64,000 nucleotides of DNA from Bacteroidales bacterium (lineage in GTDB: Bacteria; Bacteroidota; Bacteroidia; Bacteroidales; VadinHA17): contig PLLO01000012.1 in assembly GCA_003142255.1 (NCBI GenBank), forward strand, positions 124,001 through 188,000. Direction: 5' to 3'. How positions within the stretch are numbered: position 1 is the stretch's first letter; the number at the start of each line of letters is the position of its first letter. Made by a program: the position numbers and the translations under genes. Below the pieces are notes generated by a model, which had not been told where the DNA came from, made no database searches, and saw only the letters and a list, made by a program, of their open reading frames with translations. Below, piece by piece: positions 1 through 10,181 of the stretch.

Positions 1-1
1 G

Positions 2-220
2 AATGAAATTGAATCTGTTAACCGGCCCGTTTCTATTGGAGGAGTACTGGTTTGTCCGGGTGATGTGGTAGTTGGTGATGGTGACGGTGTTGTTGTCGTT
101 CCTCGTTCAGTTGCCATACAGGTTGCTAAATATGCAGGCGAAATTCTCGCTAAGGATAAAACAGGCAGAAAGGGTCTGTACGAAAGTCTGGGAAGACCGT
201 TAGACAAAACAGTAAAATAG
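2..220 (+). CDS. RraA-like / dimethylmenaquinone methyltransferase-family protein, C-terminal part (truncated by window start)
   Basis: Open frame from base 2 to TAG at 218-220: NEIESVNRPVSIGGVLVCPGDVVVGDGDGVVVVPRSVAIQVAKYAGEILAKDKTGRKGLYESLGRPLDKTVK; PGDxxxGDxDGVxVVP motif of the RraA family. Confidence 0.8.
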   Translation, partial: NEIESVNRPVSIGGVLVCPGDVVVGDGDGVVVVPRSVAIQVAKYAGEILAKDKTGRKGLYESLGRPLDKTVK

Positions 221-244
221 GATTATTTTTTTACAGTTGAAATC

Positions 245-1381
245 ATGAAAATTATTTTACGAACCTCTTTTATTTTTCTGCTGATTTTTATAAGCACCAC
301 CAGTGGAATTTCGCAGGTAACCCATACTGAACCAAAGACTCTTGAAATCGGTTCAAAAGCTCCTGATTTCAATCTTTTAGGGGTGGACGGTAAAATGTAC
401 AGCCTTAACAGTTTTGAGAAGTCATCAGTAGTGGTAGTTATCTTCAGCTGCAATCATTGTCCAACCGCCCAGGCATATGAGGACCGGATAATTTCAATTG
501 CCAAAGACTATAAACCGAAAGGAGTGGCCATTGTGGTGATCTCACCTAACTCTAAGAAAGCTTTGAATTATTCCGAATTGGGTTATTCAGATATGGGCGA
601 CAGCTACGAAGAGATGAAGGTTCGTGCTGCCGAAAAAGGATATCCCTTTCCTTACCTGTATGATGGTGATGAGCAGAAGTGTGCATTAGATTACGGACCA
701 GTTGCTACTCCTCATTGTTTTGTTCTTGACAGGAATCGCATATTACGATATGCCGGAAGGGTAGATGGATCAGAAAAGCCTGGTACGGGCAATGGAGAAG
801 ATTTAAGGAATGCTGTTGATGCCGTTCTTGCAGGAAATCCGATCAAAAATCCTGTGACCAAAGTGTTTGGGTGTTCCATCAAATGGGCCTGGAAGGATGA
901 ATATACCCAACGGCTTTACAAACAGTGGTCCGAGTTACCTGTGACACTTGAACAGATTGATGTTCAAGGCATTAAAGAGCTTGTAAGTAATACTTCCTCT
1001 GGCAGGCTGAGGCTTATCAATATATGGGCAACATGGTGTGGTCCGTGCATTACCGAGTTCCCCGACCTGGTTATCATTGATCGTATGTATCGCGGACGTC
1101 AGTTTGAGCTTATTACTATCAGTGCCGACAAACAGGAAAGAAAAAATGAAGTCCTGAACTTTCTTAAGACCCAGCAGGCTTCAAACAGGAATTACATTTT
1201 CAACAAAGATGATGTATATGAAATGATTGAAGCTGTCGATCCTGAATGGAAGGGAGCTCTGCCTTACACGTTACTTATCGAGCCGGGAGGAAAAATAGTT
1301 TACAGGAAACAGGACACCATTGATCCTTTCGGAATGAAGAAGCTTATTGTAGGGAATAAATATATCGGAAGGTATTACTAA
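245..1381 (+). CDS. Exported protein with two thioredoxin-fold domains (redoxin-like with CNHCP, then TlpA-like with WCGPC)
   Basis: Signal peptide, FSCNHCPTAQAYEDR in the first half, NIWATWCGPCITEFP in the second half. Confidence 0.85.
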   Translation: MKIILRTSFIFLLIFISTTSGISQVTHTEPKTLEIGSKAPDFNLLGVDGKMYSLNSFEKSSVVVVIFSCNHCPTAQAYEDRIISIAKDYKPKGVAIVVISPNSKKALNYSELGYSDMGDSYEEMKVRAAEKGYPFPYLYDGDEQKCALDYGPVATPHCFVLDRNRILRYAGRVDGSEKPGTGNGEDLRNAVDAVLAGNPIKNPVTKVFGCSIKWAWKDEYTQRLYKQWSELPVTLEQIDVQGIKELVSNTSSGRLRLINIWATWCGPCITEFPDLVIIDRMYRGRQFELITISADKQERKNEVLNFLKTQQASNRNYIFNKDDVYEMIEAVDPEWKGALPYTLLIEPGGKIVYRKQDTIDPFGMKKLIVGNKYIGRYY

Positions 1382-1575
1382 CAAGATCAGAGATAAAATG
1401 AAAAGGATAATATTTTGCCTGTTCTTAACCTCTTTCATTGTTTTGAGCTGAAGAAATTATTCCTGGCAATTATAAAATCCTGACCGAATATTTTAAATTA
1501 TTTCCTTTGTGAAAGAGTTATTCCAATCCTGGGACATCGACTGATGGAATTATTCCGGCAGGCAGTTACTTACTG

Positions 1576-2382
1576 TTAGATCTTATAATGATCCGCTAAT
1601 ATCCATGTAAACAGTTTTCCCGGCAGAATGTACTTCAGAACCACTGCCAGCTTCTGCTCAAATGATGAAATAATATAGCGCTGGTGAGGGTTTTTGCATT
1701 CGACGATCTTAACAAGCTTTTTTGCGAGGACATCCGGCTGCCAGCCGTTGCCTTCATCCTTCTCGATAACTGCAAGCGTCGTTGCATATTGCTCCTTATA
1801 TGGATCATCCTGGCCTGTCGGGGCAAGGAAATTTCTTCTGTTGGCAGAATTGTTGGTATGAAAATCACCGGGATTGATCAGCACTATTTTAATATTAAAC
1901 TGCTTCACTTCCATTCTGAGGGCCTCGCTGAACCCCTCAATGGCGAATTTGGCTGCTGAATAGAACCCCTGTAATGGTAATCCCATCAGTCCGCCGATAG
2001 AGCTGAAATTTATTATTGTTCCGCCACCCTGCTTCCGCATAATAGGAAGGACTGCTTTGGTAAGGATCGCAGTTCCAAGCAGGTTTGTATCCATCTGAAG
2101 CTTGATATTTTCGACAGGAGAGGTCTCTATTGGTCCTCCGGTATGCATGCCGGCATTGTTTATAAGGACATCTATCCGTCCCTCTCTCTCCACAACCGCT
2201 TTAACTGCATTTTCGATTGAAGCCGGATCCATAAGGTCCATTTTCAGGACATTGACCTTTTCACTTACCTGGCAATCTTTCCTTACAGTCCCGTATACTT
2301 TGTGACCGGCAATTGCAAGAAGCTCGGAGCTCTCTTTACCGAATCCGGTCGAAATACCTGTTATAAAAATTACTTTTCCCAT
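1576..2382 (-). CDS. Short-chain dehydrogenase/reductase (SDR), possible 3-ketosphinganine reductase role
   Basis: FITGISTGFGKESSELLA Rossmann motif, NNAG, YSAAK active site; C-terminal hydrophobic tail; adjacent to SPT-like gene on the same strand. Confidence 0.85.
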   Translation of the reverse strand: MGKVIFITGISTGFGKESSELLAIAGHKVYGTVRKDCQVSEKVNVLKMDLMDPASIENAVKAVVEREGRIDVLINNAGMHTGGPIETSPVENIKLQMDTNLLGTAILTKAVLPIMRKQGGGTIINFSSIGGLMGLPLQGFYSAAKFAIEGFSEALRMEVKQFNIKIVLINPGDFHTNNSANRRNFLAPTGQDDPYKEQYATTLAVIEKDEGNGWQPDVLAKKLVKIVECKNPHQRYIISSFEQKLAVVLKYILPGKLFTWILADHYKI

Positions 2383-2432
2383 AATTTAATTGTATTTCTT
2401 ACAAGTAGACTTGCCCCCATACTCATGATTAT

Positions 2433-2572
2433 CAGCCCCCCAACCCCCTGAAGGGGGATTAAGAACGAAGAACAAACGAATTGTGGACTAAGAATAAAAA
2501 CTTCAACATTCTAATTTCAATTGTTCATATGTTCTTACTTCAGATAAAGTCCCCTTTAGGGGATTTAGGGGC

Positions 2573-2575
<3 letters not shown>
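2433..2575. repeat. Pair of inverted GC-rich palindromic repeats (CCCCCAACCCCCTGAAGGGGG... / ...CCCCTTTAGGGGATTTAGGGG)
   Basis: cagccccccaaccccctgaagggggatt (2433-2460) and aaagtcccctttaggggatttaggggctta (about 2546-2575) are related when one is reverse-complemented. Confidence 0.7.
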
Positions 2576-3772
<1,197 letters not shown>

Positions 3773-3860
3773 TTAGTGACGGGCAAATATATGAAAATTA
3801 ATATTTTTTGAAAGCCTGTTAAGCATATAAATAATAACTGATGACCAACTTTGATTGAAA

Positions 3861-4050
3861 GATTCCTCGCTAACGCTCGGAATGACAGGGGTTTGTTGAG
3901 GTAGAGAGGGAGGGGTGGTTGGAGGCATCGCCTCCAACCACCCCTCCCTCAAGAACACAATTATCTGTCATTCTGAGCGAAACGAAGTGAAGCGAAGAAT
4001 CTCCTTTTAATTTCATATATTATCCAATAAATAGTGATTAATAATAATGT
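3861..4050. repeat. Composite nested palindrome: conserved outer arms (GATTCCTCGCT..CGGAATGACAG / CTGTCATTCTGAGCG...GCGAAGAATCTCC) around a perfect 21-bp hairpin, plus conserved AT-rich tail
   Basis: Inner hairpin 3906-3926 / 3930-3950 (gagggaggggtggttggaggc atc gcctccaaccacccctccctc) is perfect; outer arms at 3861-3888 and 3965-4004. Confidence 0.9.
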
Positions 4051-4092
4051 ATATTTATCAATATAGAGTCAGAACGCTTAAAAGACGGGCCT

Positions 4093-4842
4093 ATGATAAG
4101 CTTATATAATTATTCTTTAATCCTGATTTTTAGTTTTGCTATTATAGTTTTTGTCCTTCTTTTCTTCATTTCGGCTCCTTATGGCAAGTTTTTAAGGAAG
4201 GGATGGGGAAGAACAATAAAGTCCAAGTGGGCATGGCTGCTAATGGAGGTTCCTTCACCATTGCTGATGGCTTTCTTTTTTGTTATTTCAAAGCAGAAAA
4301 ATATGCCCCAGATGATTTTCTTGATCTGCTGGCTGTCACATTATATTCACCGGACTTTCATCTATCCCTTCCGCCAGTCAGGGAGAGATAAGGCTTATCC
4401 TGTTATACTGGTGGTAATGGCTTTTTTATTTAATTGCATGAACGGACTGGCGAACGGATATGGAGTTTTCATTCTCCGGCATTATGAGAATTCATGGCTG
4501 CTGTCATGGCAGTTTATTATGGGGGTAATCTTTTTTATAGCTGGTTTTTATATTAACAAAACCGCCGATGAAAAACTGAGAAAATTGCGGGCCGGCAGTC
4601 CTCAGGAATACGTAATCCCTCAAGGGTGGCTATTCCGTTTCATTTCATCTCCTCATTATTTCGGCGAAATTATTGAATGGGGAGGATGGGCCCTGGCAAC
4701 ATGGTCGATTCCAGGACTGGCTTTCTTTATTTTTGCTTTTGCCAATTTGTTTCCGCGGGCAATAGCATCGCATAAATGGTACAGGTCATATTTCCTTGGT
4801 TATCCTGAAGACAGAAAAGCGATTATTCCTTTTGTAATTTAA
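4093..4842 (+). CDS. Steroid 5-alpha-reductase-fold membrane protein (3-oxo-5-alpha-steroid 4-dehydrogenase family)
   Basis: Multi-TM protein; HYIHRTFIYPFR, GWLFRFISSPHYFGEIIEWGGWALATWS, SHKWYRSYFLGYP motifs typical of the C-terminal steroid-dehydrogenase domain. Confidence 0.85.
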   Translation: MISLYNYSLILIFSFAIIVFVLLFFISAPYGKFLRKGWGRTIKSKWAWLLMEVPSPLLMAFFFVISKQKNMPQMIFLICWLSHYIHRTFIYPFRQSGRDKAYPVILVVMAFLFNCMNGLANGYGVFILRHYENSWLLSWQFIMGVIFFIAGFYINKTADEKLRKLRAGSPQEYVIPQGWLFRFISSPHYFGEIIEWGGWALATWSIPGLAFFIFAFANLFPRAIASHKWYRSYFLGYPEDRKAIIPFVI

Positions 4843-6007
4843 TTGACCTTTTACTTTTAACTCCGAGAAGAAGATTAAGAGCATTCGGCATTCGTTTTGC
4901 CCATGCAGATTCATTATGCTCAGCTTCCGGAGCTGATACCCAGAAATAATCCTTGTTCCTTATATATCCTTTTTCGCTTAGCGCTTTCATCATTTCATCA
5001 ATACCTGGCTGAAGCTGCATTTCAAGACCTTTTCCTCCATTGTCAATATAAAAAGTAATATCTTTCTTCTTCCCTGAGTATCCTGTAACATCTTTCACAA
5101 CATCAATATTCTGTATTTTAAAGGCAGGAGAAAGGCAGAAAGCTTTTGAAAAAATCCCGGGATTATTCCATACAAGCATAAAAGTAATTGTCCCTCCGGC
5201 AGACGATCCGCCTGCAAATGTGAATTTACGATTGCGTTTTGATCTGTAGTTCTGATCAATAAGTGGTTTTACAACATCAGTAACGAATTTCATATAAGCT
5301 GAACCTTCTTTACATGGTGTATATTCTGACATTCTGTTTTTTGTATTATAAATGCCAACAACAATAAGTGGTTCAATAATTCCATTTCTGATTAAACTAT
5401 CGCATGTTTCGTCAATCTGCCAGTCATTGCCAAATGCGCTGGTAGCAGGATCGAAAATATTCTGACCATCCTCCATATAGAGAACCGGATATCGTTTTCG
5501 GGCATTCTTTTCATAATCAGGCGGCAGCCATACAACAATATCACGGTCAGGAATACCGGATCCTATAATCTGCCTGTGATATTTTACATTGCCGGTCACC
5601 TGTCCTGTTATTTTTTTGTTCTCGCCATTTAACCAGAACAAAACATTATCTCTGATTACAGTGTCGCCTGTCACTTTAATAATGAAGTTTGATAAAGGTT
5701 TTCCGTCAGCACCAACTCCCTCTTTTTGCCAGGATCCCAATGTATATTTATATTCCAAAGAATACTGAATATCGGTCCGGATTGTTTTTGACCAGGTATG
5801 GTTACCTTTAAATATCATACTATCAACTGAGGGATCCCAGTCAGCAAGCTGAGGAATATTTCCGCAGATAAAGACTCTGGAATCATCTGGCAATGACGGT
5901 GCCGTAAGGTTAAAGACTATTTCATTCACGGAATTGTTTTTTTGCTGCCCTTCAGCCGAAAAGCAGCAAAGTACTGCCACGATAAAAGTTGTCGGCTTAA
6001 TGTTCAT
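4823..6007 (-). CDS. Alpha/beta-hydrolase esterase with N-terminal CBM20-like domain
   Basis: N-terminal VFNLTAPSLPDDSRVFICGNIPQLADWDPS (CBM20-like), then RYPVLYMEDGQNIFDP, FAGGSSAGG nucleophile elbow, EAEHNESAWAKRMP. Confidence 0.8.
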   Translation of the reverse strand: MNIKPTTFIVAVLCCFSAEGQQKNNSVNEIVFNLTAPSLPDDSRVFICGNIPQLADWDPSVDSMIFKGNHTWSKTIRTDIQYSLEYKYTLGSWQKEGVGADGKPLSNFIIKVTGDTVIRDNVLFWLNGENKKITGQVTGNVKYHRQIIGSGIPDRDIVVWLPPDYEKNARKRYPVLYMEDGQNIFDPATSAFGNDWQIDETCDSLIRNGIIEPLIVVGIYNTKNRMSEYTPCKEGSAYMKFVTDVVKPLIDQNYRSKRNRKFTFAGGSSAGGTITFMLVWNNPGIFSKAFCLSPAFKIQNIDVVKDVTGYSGKKKDITFYIDNGGKGLEMQLQPGIDEMMKALSEKGYIRNKDYFWVSAPEAEHNESAWAKRMPNALNLLLGVKSKRSIKLQKE

Positions 6008-6019
6008 AATATTGAGATG

Positions 6020-6085
6020 AAATAAATTATCACTATTAAACGGATAATATAAGAAATTAAAAGGAGATTCTTCGCTTCACTGTCA
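6020..6085 (-). repeat. Third copy of the GAAGCGAAGAATCTCC + AT-rich tail repeat, oriented toward the minus-strand esterase gene
   Basis: Reverse complement reads AGTGAAGCGAAGAATCTCCTTTTAATTTCTTATATTATCCGTTTAATAGTGATAA, matching 3984-4040 and 35758-35811. Confidence 0.85.
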
Positions 6086-6150
6086 GCTGAATTTTATTCT
6101 GTATGAGTGAGTTTAATCCTTTTTATCGATCCATATTTGGTTCTGAAATA

Positions 6151-6285
6151 TGGAGATTCCTCATTCCGAGCATAGCGAGGAATCTTCTGCTCTTACCCTC
6201 TGTACTCTTTTTGGCCAACCATGTCATCCCGAGCTGAAACCCTGAGCGGAGCAAAGGGGCCAGCGACGAATCTTCTGATTTAGAA
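6151..6285. repeat. Diverged copies of the GATTCCTC/CGAGCATAGCGAGGAATC ... GTCATCCCGAGC...CGAATCTTC repeat family
   Basis: ggagattcctcattccgagcatagcgaggaatcttc at 6152-6187 and catgtcatcccgagctgaaaccctgagcgg...agcgacgaatcttc further on. Confidence 0.65.
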
Positions 6286-6563
6286 CGTCGGTAATCAGGT
6301 TTTAGGTTGAATGGTAATATTCCAGATGGTAAAAGTAGATGTTGGAAAGATGAATTTAAAGCATTCCGAAGAATAAAAACCTGAAAAAACATTTTAGATT
6401 TTTTGGAAAGTCCAGATGTGTACAATACTTTTACGAACGAAATCAATTTTTGAGGTTAAATGGACGACGAACCGGCGAATATAATTTTTTGAACCCTGGT
6501 ATAGAAGGGCAACCGGTTTTACACTGGTCACTTCCTCCTGTATCAGATAGAGCGGAGGTGACT

Positions 6564-7844
6564 ATGACATCACTCACAACTTTTTATTTAAGCGGAATAA
6601 TTGGCAAAGAAGCATTTGGCGCCGACGGAGATGCTATTGGCACTATTAAGGATTTGCTTGTCAGTGCTGTTCCGTCAGGGCTGAATGATCCTAACCAGCA
6701 GCTGGTAACAGGAGTCAGGCTTAAAATTGGCAAGGAAACAAAATTCTATTCCTTCAATTCTTTCCGGGTAGTGAAAGCCAGGGAAGCTATAAATGTTTCC
6801 TGTTCCGGACTGATTGAACTCGGTTCTGATGAGGTTAATAACGGCCTTCTCCTGGGGGAAAATATTCTGGATAAGCAGATTGTCGACCTTAATGGCCGCA
6901 AGCTGGTGCGTGTAAATGACGTAAGGCTCGCCACTCTTCCTGCCGGTACATTTGCCGTCGCCGTTGATATCGGAATTGACGGACTTCTCCGCAGGGTTGG
7001 AATATCGGCACCGATTAAAAGATTATTGTCGCTCTTTAAAATTAATATACCTACAAAGTATATTCTCTGGGATGATGTACAGGCAATCGACTTTTCTAAC
7101 CTCAACATCAGGCTTTCAAAAAGCTACGCAAAGCTTCAAACACTTCATCCTTCCGACCTTGCCGACATTCTGGAGGATCTTGGCAAAAAATCAAGCGCCT
7201 CGGTCTTCTCTTCTCTCGATGAGGAAAAAGCTGCCGATGTGCTCGAGGAACTTGAAACCCATGCCCAGATATATATCGTCGAGAGCCTGCCTGTTAACAA
7301 AGTTGCAGATGTTTTCGAGAAGATGCCTGCCGATGAGGTGGCTGATATCCTTGATGAGCTGGAAGATGATAAGGCCGAACTCCTTCTGAAGGAGATGGAG
7401 GCCGAATCATCAAAAGAGGTAAGGGAGCTGCTTGAATATGATGACGACCTGGTAGGAAGCATTATGACCACCGATTATCTCTCCTTTACGGCTACCAGGA
7501 CAGTCGAGGAAGTGCTGAAGGAGCTGAGGCTGAAAAAGCCGGAAGCAGCTGAACTCTATACACTTTTTGTTACTGAGCCTGACGATAAGCTTATTGGCAC
7601 TTTCAACCTCCGTGACCTTGTCGTCACTGATCCTGAAATTACCATAGATCAGATAATGAAATCGGAACCTGTTTCATTATATGATAACCAGAAGACTACT
7701 GCCATCGCTGAAATAGTTTCCAAATACAACCTTCTCGCAGTACCGGTCATTAACCAGGATAATCTGCTCCAGGGAATGGTTGTGGTTGATGACGTTGTCG
7801 AAGACCTTATAAGCGAAAGAAGGACAAAAAGGAGAAGAAAATAA
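6564..7844 (+). CDS. MgtE N-domain / CBS-domain protein (PRC-like N-terminus)
   Basis: ORF 6450-7844; start reassigned to in-frame ATG 6564 (MTSLTTFYLSGIIGKEAFG) preceded by agcggaggtg. LHPSDLADILEDLGKKSSASVFSSLDEEKAADVLEELE... is MgtE_N; two CBS-like repeats follow. Confidence 0.85.
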   Translation: MTSLTTFYLSGIIGKEAFGADGDAIGTIKDLLVSAVPSGLNDPNQQLVTGVRLKIGKETKFYSFNSFRVVKAREAINVSCSGLIELGSDEVNNGLLLGENILDKQIVDLNGRKLVRVNDVRLATLPAGTFAVAVDIGIDGLLRRVGISAPIKRLLSLFKINIPTKYILWDDVQAIDFSNLNIRLSKSYAKLQTLHPSDLADILEDLGKKSSASVFSSLDEEKAADVLEELETHAQIYIVESLPVNKVADVFEKMPADEVADILDELEDDKAELLLKEMEAESSKEVRELLEYDDDLVGSIMTTDYLSFTATRTVEEVLKELRLKKPEAAELYTLFVTEPDDKLIGTFNLRDLVVTDPEITIDQIMKSEPVSLYDNQKTTAIAEIVSKYNLLAVPVINQDNLLQGMVVVDDVVEDLISERRTKRRRK

Positions 7845-7853
7845 CAGGGAATT

Positions 7854-9107
7854 ATGGCAGGTGAAAAAATAAACAGGAAAAACATATTCAGGAAACTTGC
7901 AGTTTTCCTTATGATCCTGGGCCCGGGAATCATAACCGGCAGCGTTGACAATGACGCCGGAGGGATAACCACATATTCACTTGCAGGGGCTCAGTACGGC
8001 TATGGATTGATATGGACGCTCATTCCTTCATTCGTTGTGCTTGTCGTGATTCAGGAGATGAATGCGAGGATGGGTATCGTTACCGGTAAGGGTCTTGCTG
8101 ACCTGATTCGGGAGAATGCCGGGATTAAAATTACCTTCCTGATATTTATTGGACTGCTTTTTTCGGGAATCGGGAATACCACTACTGAATTCGCTGGTGT
8201 TGCAGGCAGTATGGAGGTATTCGGCGTGAGTAAATATATTTCCGTGCCGATTGTCGGCATCCTGGTCTGGTTACTTGTTGTAAAGGGAACATATAAAACC
8301 GCTGAGAGAATTTTCCTTATTTTCAGCGTATCGCTGCTTACTTATGTCGTTTCTGCAATTATGGGAAAACCTGATTGGCATGATATTGGTTTGTCGCTGA
8401 TTCACCCGAAAATGGAGGTCAGTACCAAAAGCATGGCTATGGTGATCGGGCTTGTAGGTACTACAATAGCGCCCTGGATGCAGTTCTACATGCAGTCGTC
8501 AGTTATTGAGAAAGGGCTTAAAATGCAGAACTATAATTACACCCTGACCGATATAATTGTCGGCTGTATAATAACCGTAGTGGTAGCATTCTTCATTATG
8601 GTGGCTTGCGCTTCGACCCTATACCCTAACCACATTGAGATAAATGCCGCAAAGGATGCGGCTCTTTCGCTTCGTCCGCTGGCAGGCAACCTTGCTTCCC
8701 AGGTATTCGCATTCGGGCTCTTTATTGCATCAATATTTTCTGCCACGATATTGCCGCTTGCGACAGCATTTTTTGTCTGTGAGGCTTTCGGTTTCGAAGC
8801 CGGGCTCGATAAGAAATGGGATGAAGCCAAGGAGTTTTACATTCTGTATACTGGTATACTTGTCATTTCGGCAGGGATTATCATGATCCCCAATGCACCG
8901 CTGATCAAAATTTCGCTATGGTCACAGGTAATAAACGGGATACTTCTTCCTGTTGTCCTCGTGAGCATGATGCTCCTGATTAACAAGAAAAAAATAATGG
9001 GAATTTACGTGAATAAGAAAGCCACAAATATCATTGGCTGGACCGCCGTGGTAGTACTGATAGGCTTGTCAGCAGCTCTTCTGATACTTCCTATTCTTAG
9101 CAGGTAA
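7854..9107 (+). CDS. NRAMP-superfamily divalent cation transporter (divergent, possibly the NRMT/Mg2+ clade)
   Basis: LGPGIITGSVDNDAGGITTYSLAGAQYGYGLIW (TM1), VGTTIAPWMQFYMQSSVIEKG (TM6); starts 9 nt after the MgtE_N/CBS gene. Confidence 0.85.
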   Translation: MAGEKINRKNIFRKLAVFLMILGPGIITGSVDNDAGGITTYSLAGAQYGYGLIWTLIPSFVVLVVIQEMNARMGIVTGKGLADLIRENAGIKITFLIFIGLLFSGIGNTTTEFAGVAGSMEVFGVSKYISVPIVGILVWLLVVKGTYKTAERIFLIFSVSLLTYVVSAIMGKPDWHDIGLSLIHPKMEVSTKSMAMVIGLVGTTIAPWMQFYMQSSVIEKGLKMQNYNYTLTDIIVGCIITVVVAFFIMVACASTLYPNHIEINAAKDAALSLRPLAGNLASQVFAFGLFIASIFSATILPLATAFFVCEAFGFEAGLDKKWDEAKEFYILYTGILVISAGIIMIPNAPLIKISLWSQVINGILLPVVLVSMMLLINKKKIMGIYVNKKATNIIGWTAVVVLIGLSAALLILPILSR

Positions 9108-9272
9108 CCTTACTTTGCAGCCGGTCATTATATGAAGAATGAACTACCAGCTAAAGCTGAGTCTATAATTTAAAAATATTTCTACTCTGATAACATGATT
9201 TTCCAGGCAGAACAGGCTTTATAATTAACAGTTTTTCTAATTTTATACTCTGGTAAATCTTGATAATGGGAT

Positions 9273-10112
9273 ATGCCTCGTGAAAAAAGGGAAGATAAAA
9301 TAATTATGTCCATGATTCAGAAAGGATATTTCAATTCAGACAGATATGATACCCCTGAAAAGGAGAAACTGACATTCAGCGACAGGTTATGGAGGAACAG
9401 CAGGCTTTACTTCACTCTGAAGTATGCCTCCATTGTACTCAAAACAAGGAAACAGGCGAAGTCAGGGATCTATGACACCAGGGCATGGGAAGATTCATCT
9501 TATTATATATTAAAATTAATCGAAAAAACCGGCGGGATATTCCATATCTCGGGGATGGATAATATTGCCAGGGAAGATGCTCCCGTTCTTTTTATCGGGA
9601 ACCATATGAGCACGCTGGAGACCATGATCCTGCCCAGTATTATATCGCCTCTCAGGCAAGTTACCTTCGTCGTTAAGGATAGTCTTGTAAACCATCCCCT
9701 TTTTGGCGATGTAATGAGGTCAAGAAATCCTATTATAGTTGGTCGCACCGATCCGAGAAAAGATTTTGAGGCAGTCATGAACGGAGGAATGGATTTATTG
9801 TCAAATGGTATTTCAATCGTCATTTTCCCTCAAAGTACCCGAAACCTTGTTTTCAGACCCGAGGATTTCAATTCCCTTGGCGTCAAGCTTGCAAGGAAAG
9901 CCGGAGTAAAAGTCGTTCCGGTTGCATTGAAAACAGATTACTGGGCCAACGGTAAAATAATCAAGGAGCTCGGTCCGATTGATATCAGTAAACAGATCTA
10001 TTTTAAATTCGGAGAGCCTTTTGCTGTTACGGGAACAGGAAAGGATGATAACCAGAGGATCATCGAATTTATACAGTCATCACTGGCAGAGTGGAAAAAA
10101 TCATCGCTATGA
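9273..10112 (+). CDS. Lysophospholipid / 1-acyl-glycerol-3-phosphate acyltransferase-family protein
   Basis: GNHMSTLETMILP (NHxSxxD-like), FPQSTRNLVF (EGTR-equivalent region). In-frame ATG at 9306 is an alternative start. Confidence 0.75.
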   Translation: MPREKREDKIIMSMIQKGYFNSDRYDTPEKEKLTFSDRLWRNSRLYFTLKYASIVLKTRKQAKSGIYDTRAWEDSSYYILKLIEKTGGIFHISGMDNIAREDAPVLFIGNHMSTLETMILPSIISPLRQVTFVVKDSLVNHPLFGDVMRSRNPIIVGRTDPRKDFEAVMNGGMDLLSNGISIVIFPQSTRNLVFRPEDFNSLGVKLARKAGVKVVPVALKTDYWANGKIIKELGPIDISKQIYFKFGEPFAVTGTGKDDNQRIIEFIQSSLAEWKKSSL

Positions 10113-10162
10113 TTCTTTGTAAATCACTGATATAAAGCAGATTCATAAACCTTATTTAATTA

Positions 10163-10181
10163 GATTTTCCAATGGAAAATC
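10163..10181. promoter_or_regulatory. Perfect palindrome GATTTTCCA-A-TGGAAAATC upstream of the ara operon (candidate operator)
   Basis: 9+1+9 nt perfect inverted repeat in the 10113-10353 intergenic region. Confidence 0.5.

Noticed and set aside
3773-3958. 61-aa minus-strand ORF
   Set aside because: Covers the nested palindrome; low-complexity translation explained by the repeat.
6123-6446. 107-aa minus-strand ORF
   Set aside because: Spans degraded intergenic repeats; no coding signature.
6450-6563. N-terminal 38 residues of the MgtE_N/CBS ORF
   Set aside because: Better in-frame start at 6564 with purine-rich upstream sequence; upstream residues do not look like part of the domain.
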